A stretch of DNA of 64,000 nucleotides, from contig NZ_JAJGAK010000002.1 of assembly GCF_020866925.1 (NCBI RefSeq), forward strand, positions 62,001 through 126,000, given 5' to 3'. How positions within the stretch are numbered: the first letter of the stretch is position 1; each line of letters opens with the position of its first letter. The notes beneath the pieces are model-generated. The model was not told where the DNA came from, made no database searches, and was given only the letters and a program-made list of their open reading frames with translations. Below, piece after piece: positions 10,293 through 18,760 of the stretch. A program made the position numbers and the translations under genes. Source of the stretch: Noviluteimonas lactosilytica (GTDB taxonomy: Bacteria; Pseudomonadota; Gammaproteobacteria; Xanthomonadales; Xanthomonadaceae).

Positions 10293-11963
10293 ATGCTCAC
10301 GCACCTCGCCATCCAGGACTTCGCCGTCGTTCGCGCGGCCGAACTCGATTTCGGACCCGGTCTGACCGTGATCTCCGGCGAAACCGGCGCCGGCAAGTCG
10401 CTGCTGGTCGACGCATTGGGCTTCCTGTCCGGCGCGCGCGCCGACAGCGGCGTGGTGCGCCACGGTGCGCAGCGCGCCGAACTGGTCGCGGTGTTCGACC
10501 TCGCCGACGCGCCCGAAGCGGCCGCGTGGCTGCGCGAACAGGAACTCGACGACGACGGACAAGCCTGCCAGTTGCGCCGCACGATCCGCGCCGACGGCGG
10601 TTCGAAGGCGTGGATCAACGGCCGTCCCGCGACGATCGCGCAACTCGCCGAGCTCGCCGCGATGCTCGTGGAAATCCACGGCCAGCATGAACACCAGGCG
10701 CTGATGTCGCGCGCGAGCCAGCTTGCGCTGCTCGACGCCTTCGGCCGCAACGACGCCAGGCTCGCCGACGTGCAGGCGGCCGCGCGCCGCTGGACCGCGC
10801 TCGTGCGCGAACGCGATGCGCTGTCGCAGCGCGGTGATCCCGGCGATCGCATCGCGTTCCTCGGACATCAACTGGTCGAACTCGCGCGCGATGCGCTGGA
10901 GCCGACCGCGTTCGCCGAGCTCGTCGCCACCCACAAACGCCATGCGCATGCGGCCGGCCTGATCGCCGCATGCGATGGCGCGTCGTCGAAGCTCGGCGGC
11001 GAAGACGGCCCTTCGCTCGGCCGCCAGCTGCAGCAGGTGCGCAACGAACTCGCGCGCCAGGCCGAACACGAACCGCGCCTGCTCGAAATCGACGCGATGC
11101 TCGACACGGCCGCGATCCAGCTCGACGAAGCCGCCTCGCTGCTCGAACGCGTGCGCTCGGACCTGGACCTCGACCCCAACGCCTTCGACGCGCTCGATCG
11201 CAAGCTCACGCAACTGCACGACCTCGCGCGCAAGCATCGCGTCGCGCCCGATGCACTCGCCGCGCAACGCGATGCGGTGGAAGCGGAAGTCGCGTCGTTG
11301 CAGGGATCGGAAGCCCGCGTGCGTGCGCTCGACGGCGAGATCGACGCGGCGCGCGCCGCCTGGTCGACGGCCGCCGCGGCGTTGACGCAGGCGCGCACGC
11401 AGGCCGCCGATGCGCTCTCCGCGTCGACGACCGCGCTGATCGGCGAACTCGGCATGGGCGGTGGGCGTTTCTCGGTCTCGATCGAACCCAACACCGGCGC
11501 CGACCCCGACCCGCACGGCGCCGAGCGCATCGAATTCCTCGTCGCCGCCAACCTAGGGCAGCCGCCGCGCGCGTTGCGCAAGGTCGCCTCGGGCGGCGAG
11601 CTGTCGCGCATTTCGCTCGCGATCGAAGTCGCCGCCCTCGGCCTCGACGCGGTGCCGACGATGGTGTTCGACGAAGTGGATTCGGGGATCGGCGGCGCGG
11701 TGGCCGACATCGTCGGCCAGAAACTGCGCGCCCTCGGCGCGAAGCGCCAGGCCCTGTGCGTCACCCACCTGCCGCAGGTCGCCGCGCAGGGCCACGCGCA
11801 CTACTTCGTCAGCAAGGCCGCCAGCGACGGCATGACCCAGAGCGCGGTGCGCAGGCTCGAAGCGAAGGAACGCGAGGAAGAACTCGCCCGCATGCTGGGC
11901 GGCGTGGAAGTGAGCAAGGAAGCCCGCGCGGCGGCCCGGCGCCTGCTCGCCGACGCGAACTAA
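10293..11963 (+). CDS. recN: DNA repair protein RecN
   Basis: SMC-like ATPase in recombinational repair of double-strand breaks. The start MLTHLAIQDFAVV matches the family; an upstream in-frame ATG at 10242 would add 17 residues and overlap the hrcA start region. The 556-aa protein has Walker A GETGAGKS at about residues 31-38, a long coiled-coil centre, the signature LSRISLAIEVAALG and Walker B TMVFDEVDSGIGG. It is divergent from hrcA, and its TAA overlaps the convergent fur stop by 4 bp (11960-11963). Confidence 0.96.
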   Translation: MLTHLAIQDFAVVRAAELDFGPGLTVISGETGAGKSLLVDALGFLSGARADSGVVRHGAQRAELVAVFDLADAPEAAAWLREQELDDDGQACQLRRTIRADGGSKAWINGRPATIAQLAELAAMLVEIHGQHEHQALMSRASQLALLDAFGRNDARLADVQAAARRWTALVRERDALSQRGDPGDRIAFLGHQLVELARDALEPTAFAELVATHKRHAHAAGLIAACDGASSKLGGEDGPSLGRQLQQVRNELARQAEHEPRLLEIDAMLDTAAIQLDEAASLLERVRSDLDLDPNAFDALDRKLTQLHDLARKHRVAPDALAAQRDAVEAEVASLQGSEARVRALDGEIDAARAAWSTAAAALTQARTQAADALSASTTALIGELGMGGGRFSVSIEPNTGADPDPHGAERIEFLVAANLGQPPRALRKVASGGELSRISLAIEVAALGLDAVPTMVFDEVDSGIGGAVADIVGQKLRALGAKRQALCVTHLPQVAAQGHAHYFVSKAASDGMTQSAVRRLEAKEREEELARMLGGVEVSKEARAAARRLLADAN

Positions 11964-12364
11964 CGCTTTTTCTTTCGCACGTAGAGCACGAGCGCGTGCT
12001 CTTCGATCTCGTAACCGTGGGCTTCGGCGACCTGTCGCTGCAGCTCCTCGATTTCCGCGCTCTGGAACTCGATGACCTTGCCCGTGTCGATGTCGACCAT
12101 GTGGTCGTGGTGCTCGCCGCGGTCCAGCTCATACACCGCGTGGCCGCCCTCGAAGTTGTGCTTCAGCACCAGGCCCGCGGCCTCGAACTGGGTCAGCACG
12201 CGGTAAACGGTGGCCAGGCCGATCTCGTCGCCGTGCTCCAGCAACTGGCGGTAGATGTCCTCCGCGGTCATGTGCCGCGGGCGGGTCTGCTCCAGCAGCT
12301 CGAGGATCCGCATGCGCGGATGGGTGACCTTGAGCCCGGCCTTGCGGAGATCCTGCTGTTCCAT
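11960..12364 (-). CDS. fur: ferric uptake regulator Fur
   Basis: Fe(II)-responsive repressor of iron uptake. The start MEQQDLRKAGLKVTHPR is the family N-terminus; an ATG six codons upstream is ignored. The 134-aa protein has the winged helix (YRVLTQFEAAGLV), then the metal-binding GEHHDHMVDIDTGKVIEF. The CxxC of E. coli Fur is absent at this position, as in the Pseudomonas-type Fur. The C-terminus is ALVLYVRKKKR. It is divergent from bamE across 50 bp; a TATCAT/GATACA block in that gap could be a promoter element. Confidence 0.96.
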   Translation of the reverse strand: MEQQDLRKAGLKVTHPRMRILELLEQTRPRHMTAEDIYRQLLEHGDEIGLATVYRVLTQFEAAGLVLKHNFEGGHAVYELDRGEHHDHMVDIDTGKVIEFQSAEIEELQRQVAEAHGYEIEEHALVLYVRKKKR

Positions 12365-12414
12365 GGCGGTGGAGTGTATCATCGGCCCTTCCCCGCGCCT
12401 GTCCCCTTCATCGA

Positions 12415-12807
12415 ATGCGCAAGCTGCTCATCGCCCTCGCTCTCGCCGCCTCTGTTTCCGGTTGCGGCATGCTGTACCGACAGCCGATCTACCAGGGCAA
12501 CCTGATCGAGAAATCCAACGTCGAACAGTTGCAGCAGGGCATGGATCGCCGCCAGGTGATGAACCTGCTCGGCAGCCCGTCGGTCGCCGACCCCTTCCAC
12601 CACGATCGCTGGGACTACGTCGCCACGCAGCGCACCGGTCGTGTCGGCGCGACGGAGATGAAGACGTTCACCGTCTTCTTCGAAGGCGACCAGGTCGCGC
12701 GCTGGGAAGGCGAATACTTCGCCGAGCAGGACAAGGAACTCGCGAACGAAATGCGCGGTCGTTACGGCAACCTGCCGGTCGACAAGAAGAAGCAGCGCGG
12801 CCGCTGA
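12415..12807 (+). CDS. bamE: outer membrane assembly lipoprotein BamE/OmlA
   Basis: Small lipoprotein of the beta-barrel assembly machinery. The 130-aa precursor has a signal peptide with lipobox VSGC (Cys around residue 18), then the SmpA/OmlA domain: YRQPIYQGNLIEKSNVEQL, GMDRRQVMNLLGSPSVADPF, WDYVATQR. The tail is lysine-rich (VDKKKQRGR). It is divergently arranged with fur, as is common in Xanthomonadaceae and pseudomonads. Confidence 0.95.
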   Translation: MRKLLIALALAASVSGCGMLYRQPIYQGNLIEKSNVEQLQQGMDRRQVMNLLGSPSVADPFHHDRWDYVATQRTGRVGATEMKTFTVFFEGDQVARWEGEYFAEQDKELANEMRGRYGNLPVDKKKQRGR

Positions 12808-12850
12808 GCCGCGCGGCGCGATCGCCGAACCCCGATCGATTTGCTGACCC

Positions 12851-13123
12851 CTATTTGCCGCGCGATGCCGCGCGGCGCCTGCGCGCGTCCTTCGGATCGG
12901 CGACCAGCGGCCTGAGCAACTCGATGCGGTCCGCGTCGTGCAGTTGCGACTCTGGCGTCGCGCGCACGCCGTGCAGCGCAAGGCCATCGATCCCGAGCGC
13001 CGCGAGCCGTTCGCCGCTGAACCCCGCGGCCTCGAGCGCATGCGCGACCGTCGCGCCCATCGGCACCGTCACCTGCCACGATTCGAACGCGCGTGGCTGC
13101 GCGAGCACGATTTCCACGCGCAT
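12851..13123 (-). CDS. RnfH family protein (UPF0125, ubiquitin-like fold)
   Basis: The 90-aa protein MRVEIVLAQPRAFESWQVTV has the beta-grasp pattern of the RnfH family, with GATVAHALEAAGF and the end motif DRIELLRPLVADPKDARRRRA. The biochemical role of the family is poorly defined. It starts 5 bp after the ratA stop on the same strand, and the ratA-RnfH pair opposite smpB is a standard arrangement. The stop codon lies in AAATAGGGGTCAGC, whose core recalls the palindromic repeats elsewhere in the window. Confidence 0.93.
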   Translation of the reverse strand: MRVEIVLAQPRAFESWQVTVPMGATVAHALEAAGFSGERLAALGIDGLALHGVRATPESQLHDADRIELLRPLVADPKDARRRRAASRGK

Positions 13124-13128
13124 GCGCC

Positions 13129-13560
13129 CTACTCCGCGCCGCGGTCGGCGGCGCGCACGAAGTCGTCGACCATGCGATCGGCCAGGCCCTGGAACCCCAG
13201 CGCGAACGCCGGCCCGAGCAACTTGTTCTTCGGTTCGAAGTCGAGCGTCAGCGTGACCTTGCACGCCGATTCGTCGAGCGCATGGAACTGCCAGCGCCCG
13301 TGGAGCTTCCTGAACGGCCCGTCCTTCAGGTGCATGTCGATGTGGTGCGGCGGCGCGAGCGTGTTCTCGGTGGTGAACCACGTGCGCAGCGAGCCGAGCC
13401 CGAGGTCGAGCCGCGCGACCACGCGCGTGTCGCCGGCCTCCAGCACCTGCGCGGCTTCGCACCAGTCGAAGCGGCGCGGATAGGCCGCGATGTCGTTCAC
13501 CAGCGCGAACATGCGGGCGGCGGAATGTTCGACGAGGGCGCTGCGCTGGATCGTGGGCAT
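13129..13560 (-). CDS. ratA: RatA-type START-domain protein (COQ10 / ribosome association toxin family)
   Basis: The 143-aa START/SRPBCC fold protein is recognisable from [20 protein letters not shown] and [20 protein letters not shown]. In E. coli RatA blocks 70S assembly, whereas mitochondrial homologues bind coenzyme Q; which role applies here is not decided by sequence. The start is the Met at 13558-13560; longer upstream frames overlap smpB in antisense. It is divergent from smpB, 46 bp apart, and is followed by the RnfH-family gene. Confidence 0.93.
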   Translation of the reverse strand: MPTIQRSALVEHSAARMFALVNDIAAYPRRFDWCEAAQVLEAGDTRVVARLDLGLGSLRTWFTTENTLAPPHHIDMHLKDGPFRKLHGRWQFHALDESACKVTLTLDFEPKNKLLGPAFALGFQGLADRMVDDFVRAADRGAE

Positions 13561-13606
13561 CGGGTCGGGTTCGCCTTGCGCGGGCCGCATGCGCGAGAAT
13601 GGCGGG

Positions 13607-14128
13607 ATGAACAAGAAAGCGGCCAAGGATAAGGGAAAGCCGGCCTCCGGCGCGGCAAAGACGCCCGCGCAGAAGACCATCGCCCTCAACAAGCGGGCCA
13701 AGCACGAGTACCACCTCGAACAGAAGATCGAGGCCGGCATCTCCCTGCAGGGCTGGGAATTGAAGGCGATCCGCGCCGGCCGGGCCAACATCGGCGAGAG
13801 CTACGCGATCGTGAAGGACGGCGAGCTGTACCTGTTCGGCGCGCAGATCACGCCGCTGATCTCCGCCTCGACCCACGTCGTCGCCGAAGCGCACCGCACG
13901 CGCAAGCTGCTGCTGCACCGGCGCGAGATCGACGAGCTCATCGGCCGCGTGCAGCGCGACGGCTACACGCTCGTGCCGACCGCCCTTTACTGGAAGGCGA
14001 ACAAGGTCAAGACCGAACTCGCCCTCGCCCGCGGCAAGCAGACGCACGACAAGCGTGAAGCCAGCAAGGAACGCGACTGGAACCGCGAGAAGCAGCGTTT
14101 GCTGCGCCGGCACAACAAGGACGCCTGA
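13607..14128 (+). CDS. smpB: SsrA-binding protein SmpB
   Basis: Partner of tmRNA in trans-translation rescue of stalled ribosomes. The 173-aa protein has a Lys/Ala-rich N-terminal extension, then the core [50 protein letters not shown], and the basic C-terminal tail ([20 protein letters not shown]) that enters the mRNA channel. The start ATG gives the family N-terminus; the upstream 39-codon extension is antisense to ratA. Its RNA partner ssrA lies 2 kb downstream, with a histidine kinase gene between. Confidence 0.97.
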   Translation: MNKKAAKDKGKPASGAAKTPAQKTIALNKRAKHEYHLEQKIEAGISLQGWELKAIRAGRANIGESYAIVKDGELYLFGAQITPLISASTHVVAEAHRTRKLLLHRREIDELIGRVQRDGYTLVPTALYWKANKVKTELALARGKQTHDKREASKERDWNREKQRLLRRHNKDA

Positions 14129-14145
14129 AGCAGGAACAGCGCCCA

Positions 14146-14210
14146 GAGCAAAAACAGGGGTCAGAGCACTATTTCGGGTCGAAATAGTGCTCTGACCCCT
14201 GTTTTTGCTC
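14146..14210. repeat. REP-like perfect palindrome, copy 2 (overlaps a CDS end)
   Basis: Arms of 31 bp (14146-14176 and 14180-14210) are exact reverse complements around a GGT loop. The core is CAGGGGTCAGAGCACTATTT with flanking A5 and T5 runs. It lies between the convergent smpB and histidine kinase genes. The kinase stop codon (14169-14171) is inside the left arm, so about 12 C-terminal codons are repeat sequence. Confidence 0.92.
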
Positions 14211-16028
14211 TTCCAGGGTGAACATGAACTTCGCGCCCTGCCCCGGCGCGCCGTTCGCGCGGATCGTGCCGCCGTGGCGTTCGACGATGCGTTTCACCGT
14301 CGCCAGGCCAATGCCTTCGCCGGCGAAGCGTGCGTCGTCGTGCAGGCGCTGGAACGGGCGGAAGAGTTTGTCGACATACGCCTGGTCGAACCCCGACCCG
14401 TTGTCCTGCACGTAGAACGTTCGGCCATCGGCTTCGACGCCGACGCGGATGTGCGCGGCTTCGCGATCGCGCGTGAACTTCCACGCGTTGCCCAGCAGGT
14501 TCTCCAGCAGGCTGCGCACGAGCACGCGGTCGGCCTGCGCGGCGAGTCCGGGCGCGATGTCGACCGTCACCTGCCGATCGGATTCCGCGGCGCGCAACTC
14601 GGCGACGATGTCCGCGCTCATGCGCGACAGGTCCAGCGCTTCGGGTTGCACGTCGCCGCGCGCGACGCGCGAGACCTTCAACAAGGCTTCGATCAATTCG
14701 CTCATGCGCGATGCGGCGCTGCGCACGCGATGCAGGTAATCGCGGCCGGTCGTGTCGAGCGCCTGTGCGTGGCGATCTTCGAGCACGCGACTGAATCCCT
14801 CGATCGCGCGCAACGGCGCGCGCAGGTCGTGCGACACCGAGTAGGCGAAGGATTCGAGCTCGCGGTTGGCTTCGCTCAATTCGCGCGTGCGGGTTTCCAC
14901 GCGCGCTTCGAGGCCGCGATTGAGCGCCTGCACGCGCGCCTCGCTGCGTCGCGCGGCGGCCGACATCTCCGCCGCGAGACGCTGCGCGCGATTCTCGGTC
15001 TGCGCGAGCGACCACGCGATGCCGAACAACAGCAACGACGCGAGCAGGCCGACGATCAATGCCGTACGCAGCGGCGCCAGCCCAGGCACCGCATCGAACA
15101 ACGACGCCGACGCGAACTCGAAACGCCAGCGCCGACCGTAGGCGTCCGCGTTGACGACGTGGTGGAACGCCGCCGGCGCCGCGCGCGGATCCACGGGATC
15201 GGCGTAGACGAGTTCCGGCTTCCCGTCGGTGATGTCGAACAGGCGGAAGCGCACGCTGCGCTTGACCGGCGCGAGCGCGACCTGCACGAAACGTTCGGCG
15301 CGGATCGGCGCGTACACCCACCCGGTGAGCGCGGCCTCGCGCTCCAGCGGCGTCTCCGGCGCGACGCCACCGGCGAACACCGGCACGTACAACAGGAATG
15401 CGGGCACGCGCGGATCGAGATCCTGCACCAGCTTCACCCGCGAGGTCATGCGCGGCGCGGCTTCGCGCATCGCGCGCTCCATCGCGGCGCGGCGCACGGG
15501 GTCGTAGTACATGTCGAAGCCCATCGCGCTGAGATTCTCGGCGGTGCGCGGCTCCAGGTAGACGATCGGCGCGTAACGCTCGCGCACGCCGCGCGGCCAG
15601 ACCGTCAGCAATCCGCGACCGCTGTCGCGCAGGTCGATCTGCAAACGCTCGAGCTGGTAACGCCCGACACTCGCCGCATAGCCGAGTCCGACCATCGACG
15701 GGAACCGATTCGCCAGGTCCAGCCCGTCGACATACGCGTGCCACTGCGCGGGCGTCGGCCGCTCCATGCTGGCGAACAAGGCGGCGCCTCCACGGATCGT
15801 CAGCTCGTAATTGACGAGACGCGAAGCCAGCAGTTCGACGACTTCATCGCATGAGCTTCGGAAATCCGCTTGCGCCGTGCGCAGCATGTTCTGCCGAGCC
15901 GCATTCCACGCGATCACGACCAGCAGCGTCGACGCCACCAGCACCAGCACCGCGAGCGCAAAACCGCCAATGCCCGGCTTGCGTCGGGGTGCGTTGGGCG
16001 CGGCGGGGGAACGCGTCGCAATCGGCAT
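14169..16028 (-). CDS. CHASE-domain membrane sensor histidine kinase
   Basis: 619-aa sensor kinase. A first membrane helix (about residues 20-44, GFALAVLVLVASTLLVVIAW) precedes a periplasmic CHASE domain (about 70-270; ALFASMERPTPAQWHAYV, MGFDMYYDPVRRAAM), which is followed by a second helix (about 317-340). A coiled coil leads into HisKA with the phospho-acceptor in SYSVSHDLRAPLRAIEGFS (His near 398) and a HATPase with NLLGNAWKFT, DNGSGFD, GEGIGLATVKRIVERHGG. No receiver domain or adjacent response regulator is present, so it is an orphan kinase. Its last residues (QKQGSEHYFDPK) are encoded by the palindromic repeat. Confidence 0.93.
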   Translation of the reverse strand: MPIATRSPAAPNAPRRKPGIGGFALAVLVLVASTLLVVIAWNAARQNMLRTAQADFRSSCDEVVELLASRLVNYELTIRGGAALFASMERPTPAQWHAYVDGLDLANRFPSMVGLGYAASVGRYQLERLQIDLRDSGRGLLTVWPRGVRERYAPIVYLEPRTAENLSAMGFDMYYDPVRRAAMERAMREAAPRMTSRVKLVQDLDPRVPAFLLYVPVFAGGVAPETPLEREAALTGWVYAPIRAERFVQVALAPVKRSVRFRLFDITDGKPELVYADPVDPRAAPAAFHHVVNADAYGRRWRFEFASASLFDAVPGLAPLRTALIVGLLASLLLFGIAWSLAQTENRAQRLAAEMSAAARRSEARVQALNRGLEARVETRTRELSEANRELESFAYSVSHDLRAPLRAIEGFSRVLEDRHAQALDTTGRDYLHRVRSAASRMSELIEALLKVSRVARGDVQPEALDLSRMSADIVAELRAAESDRQVTVDIAPGLAAQADRVLVRSLLENLLGNAWKFTRDREAAHIRVGVEADGRTFYVQDNGSGFDQAYVDKLFRPFQRLHDDARFAGEGIGLATVKRIVERHGGTIRANGAPGQGAKFMFTLEEQKQGSEHYFDPK

Positions 16029-16080
16029 GGCCCCAGCATAAGCGGCGATGAACCCGCGCTGGCCCCCAGCCCTTCACGAC

Positions 16081-16108
16081 TTGCCCCCACGGCACCCGCC
16101 CCTATACT
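16081..16108 (+). promoter_or_regulatory. candidate sigma-70 promoter of ssrA
   Basis: TTGCCC (16081-16086) and TATACT (16103-16108) are spaced by 16 bases and lie about 30 bp before the mature tmRNA 5' end at 16137, leaving a short leader for RNase P processing. Assignment is by position and consensus only. Confidence 0.6.
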
Positions 16109-16136
16109 GGGTGGGTCAGCGAAATCGATGTCTCCC

Positions 16137-16490
16137 GGGGGTGCACTGGCTTCGACGGGGGTCGCGAAATCACTTGGCGCATGCCGAGGGGGTAGCTTTC
16201 CTCGTTAATCCAGCTGCAAAAACCTAGACGCGAACGACGACGTCTACGCTCTGGCCGCTTAAGGCCTAGCCCCGAACCCACTTGTGCCTGTGCTCGTGGA
16301 TGTAGGGTCATCATCACAGGATCGGTTGAGGTGGCGACCCGTCAGCCTCGGCTTAACCCAAAGCGGGTGTGTCCCCTGGCGTGCTTCGCACGTCGTGTTG
16401 CCAGGGGCCGAGAACGAACGGCGAGCTAAGCATGTAGTGCCGGGGATGGAGTGCCTTCGGACGGGGGTTCAATTCCCCCCACCTCCACCA
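16137..16490 (+). ncRNA. ssrA: transfer-messenger RNA (tmRNA)
   Basis: The 354-nt tmRNA adds a degradation tag to products of stalled ribosomes. The 5' GGGGGTGCACTGGCTTCGAC is the canonical start; GGGGGTG pairs with CACCTCC before the terminal ACCA at 16487-16490, giving the alanine-type acceptor stem. The T-arm GGTTCAATTCC is at 16466-16476. The tag ORF runs from the resume codon GCG at 16230 to TAA at 16260-16262 and encodes ANDDVYALAA. The 3' end is the attachment site of the island that follows. Confidence 0.97.
16468..16490 (+). repeat. attL: 3' end of ssrA used as integration site
   Basis: The 23 bp ending in CCACCTCCACCA (T-arm and acceptor 3' strand of ssrA) recur exactly at 23681-23703, and the following terminator recurs too. 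The integrase gene begins about 160 bp downstream. tmRNA 3' ends are known integration sites for tyrosine recombinases. Confidence 0.9.
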
Positions 16491-16495
16491 ACAAG

Positions 16496-16526
16496 GAAAA
16501 AGGCCCGCCCAGCGCGGGCCTTTTTC
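16496..16526 (+). terminator. ssrA intrinsic terminator
   Basis: GGCCCGC (16502-16508) and GCGGGCC (16514-16520) form a GC stem flanked by an A-run and TTTTT. A near-identical copy with one loop-side change is present after attR at 23708-23740. Confidence 0.92.
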
Positions 16527-16652
16527 TGTTTAATTATCAGCAATTTACTGCGCTTTTTGCCAATTTCGTAGCGACCGCGTGTCGGATCGATGTCGCGCCG
16601 GTTGTGCAGATATATACACTCGGCCGCGTCACTGGTTCTCCGGTATGCACAA

Positions 16653-17915
16653 ATGGTCGCGTCCACGCCCGTCCGTTCTCGCCGCGACTGCGCGCTGACG
16701 GATCGGTTCATTGCATCCATCAAGAAGCCCGGCGTGTACGTCGACGGCGGCGGTCTCGCGCTGCATGTGCTCGACACCGGCACGCGAAGCTGGCGGTTTC
16801 GTTACCGCCTCGACGGCCGCGCCGCCATCGCCGTGTTCGGCACGTACCCGGAGATGAGCCTCGCGAAGGCGCGCGCCGCATTGGAAGACGCGCGCCGTAA
16901 CGTCAAGGCGGGCATCCGCCCGGTCGGGATCAAGCACGCCGAAAACCATGCGCGCCGCGCTACGCGCGCTACCGGCTCGACGCTCGGGGACGTGGCCGAG
17001 CAATGGTTCGAAATGGCAAAGGCAGACGCATGGTCGGACAGCACCGCGATGAAAACACGCGGCCGGTTGGACCTCCACATCAAGCCGACCGCGTTGTGGC
17101 AGACGCCGATTCGTAACATCGACGTGGCGATGGTCACCCCACTCCTCGACAAGCTGCACCGCGAGAAGCCGGACACCGCGAAGAAGGTCAAGCAAATCCT
17201 AAACGGAATCTTTCGGTGGGCGGCCGCGCGCGGCATCGTCGTGCACAACCCGATCCCCGAGACGAAGCCGGGCAGCGGCATGCGCGGGCGCAAGGCCATG
17301 CAGCGCGACGGCAAGCGACTGCCCGCTGTCACCGAGCAGCGCGCGCTGGGTGACCTGCTTCGAAAGATCGACCAGGCGCAAGCTTCGTGGCAGGTACGCG
17401 GCGCGCTGTTCCTTTGCGCCATGACTGCGCAACGACCAGGCCGCGTCGTCGCCGCGCGCTGGGAGGAATTCAAGCTGACGGGGAAGAACCCCGTCTGGAT
17501 CATCCCCCGCGACCTTCAGAAGAACTCCGACGGCTCGCGCGGCGATCACGTCGTGCCGCTTGCGCCGCAAGTTGTGGACTGGCTGAAGACGCTGCCGAGC
17601 ACGTCCGAGTTCGTTTTCGAAACGGCGGTCGGCCATGTGACGCTGGAGGCGCCAAGCAAGCTTCTCCGTTCGCTCGGGTTCGCCGGCACGCACACGCCGC
17701 ACGGGTTCCGATCTTCGTTTTCGACATTGGCCAACGCGGCGAGCCGCCCCGATGGCAGCCGCATGTTCGATCGCGTCGACATCGAACATGTACTCGACCA
17801 CGAAACGCTTTCCGACACGGTGCGCAGCTACGACCGCGCGCGCGCCGTGCCTCGACTGCGCGTGATTCTTGAATGGTGGGCATCGACCCTTATCGAAGCT
17901 AGAGACCGCAAGTGA
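16653..17915 (+). CDS. P4-type tyrosine recombinase (island integrase)
   Basis: Site-specific integrase that inserts and excises the island at ssrA. The N-terminal arm-binding domain is seen in LTDRFIASIKKPGVYVDGGG and the motif FGTYPEMSLAKARAALEDA; the catalytic domain has an Arg in MTAQRPGRVVAARWEEF, HGFRSSFSTLAN (HxxR), VLDHE and the likely nucleophile Tyr in SYDRA. The start is uncertain: I use the ATG at 16653 (420 aa), while an in-frame ATG at 16590 would add 21 residues that look non-homologous. The stop overlaps the GTG start of the next gene (GTGA), suggesting translational coupling. Confidence 0.92.
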   Translation: MVASTPVRSRRDCALTDRFIASIKKPGVYVDGGGLALHVLDTGTRSWRFRYRLDGRAAIAVFGTYPEMSLAKARAALEDARRNVKAGIRPVGIKHAENHARRATRATGSTLGDVAEQWFEMAKADAWSDSTAMKTRGRLDLHIKPTALWQTPIRNIDVAMVTPLLDKLHREKPDTAKKVKQILNGIFRWAAARGIVVHNPIPETKPGSGMRGRKAMQRDGKRLPAVTEQRALGDLLRKIDQAQASWQVRGALFLCAMTAQRPGRVVAARWEEFKLTGKNPVWIIPRDLQKNSDGSRGDHVVPLAPQVVDWLKTLPSTSEFVFETAVGHVTLEAPSKLLRSLGFAGTHTPHGFRSSFSTLANAASRPDGSRMFDRVDIEHVLDHETLSDTVRSYDRARAVPRLRVILEWWASTLIEARDRK

Positions 17916-18391
17916 CCAAGCGACTTTCGGATGGCGCAAAACTCCAAGCGCGCATGATGGCCGCGCGGATCGAGGCCCGCGCGCTGTTTCCGGCCGACGA
18001 CCCGCGCGGGTATCCAACGCCCGATGTGCGCGCTGAAATGCAAGAGGTTGCCGCCTTGCTTCGCAGTGCGGGACAACCCCATGCCGGCAAGCCCGATAAC
18101 GGGCGCGCGTATCACTGCATCGACGTGATGAAGGCGACGGGCATGACGGCACGCAAGGCCGCACGCTGGGTGCTTGCCTGTGAACAATGGCAAAAAGAAT
18201 GGCATGACGCGGTCGACCTCGGCGCCGATGACCGCCAACGCGAACTGATGGCTGACTTCGAAGCGGGGCTGACGAAGTGGGCCGCCGCAATCGACACGAA
18301 GGACGCGAAGCGTTTGCACGACAAGGTCATCAAGGTGCAGGCGCAGGCGCGTCGCGGCGGACTGAATCAATGGGTGGCATTTACCGGTTGA
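17912..18391 (+). CDS. island hypothetical protein coupled to integrase
   Basis: A 159-aa, mostly helical, charged protein starting at a GTG that overlaps the integrase TGA. Notable stretches are AKLQARMMAARIEARALFP and DVMKATGMTARKAARWVLACE, the latter resembling a helix-turn-helix-like segment. I do not recognise the family. The coupling suggests a role in island maintenance or excision, but this is inference from position only. Confidence 0.75.
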   Translation: MTKRLSDGAKLQARMMAARIEARALFPADDPRGYPTPDVRAEMQEVAALLRSAGQPHAGKPDNGRAYHCIDVMKATGMTARKAARWVLACEQWQKEWHDAVDLGADDRQRELMADFEAGLTKWAAAIDTKDAKRLHDKVIKVQAQARRGGLNQWVAFTG

Positions 18392-18456
18392 ATGCCCCTT
18401 TGCCATCACGCGCCACCGGTCGATCCTGACGCGGTCGGTCAACGGATGGCATCCAA

Positions 18457-18759
18457 ATGGATAGGTTGTTTCTAGATTCCGCTGAAGTGCGCGCGCTGCT
18501 GCACGAAGGCAGGACCACGTTCTACGGGTCCGGCGGCAGCTTCCATCACCCGCAGTTCCCGCCGCCAATAAAGCGACCAGGCCGCGCGCCGGTGTGGTTC
18601 CGGTCAGACATCGAACAGTTCGCGGCCACGCTGGCGAACGCGTGTCGCCAAGCACATGCAGCCGATCTGCTTCTCAACACGTCGGTCAGTGCGCACGCAC
18701 GAGGGCGCCGCGGCCGTCCCCGCAAGCCGCGGTTGACCGAAGCCACGGCCGAGGAATGA
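18457..18759 (+). CDS. AlpA-like excisionase/regulator
   Basis: 100-aa protein of the AlpA/MerR-like small DNA-binding type that often controls island excision. The core FHHPQFPPPIKRPGRAPVWFRSDIEQF matches the usual pattern of a DNA-recognition helix, a proline-rich wing, then W-x-x-x-D. The C-terminus GRRGRPRKPR is an AT-hook-like basic tail. It ends one base before the next gene, so the two are probably co-transcribed. Confidence 0.8.
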   Translation: MDRLFLDSAEVRALLHEGRTTFYGSGGSFHHPQFPPPIKRPGRAPVWFRSDIEQFAATLANACRQAHAADLLLNTSVSAHARGRRGRPRKPRLTEATAEE

Positions 18760-18760
18760 C

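Noticed and set aside
13490-13606. Extended N-terminus of SmpB and of RatA from longer open frames
   Set aside because: The extensions are antisense to each other and do not match the family starts.
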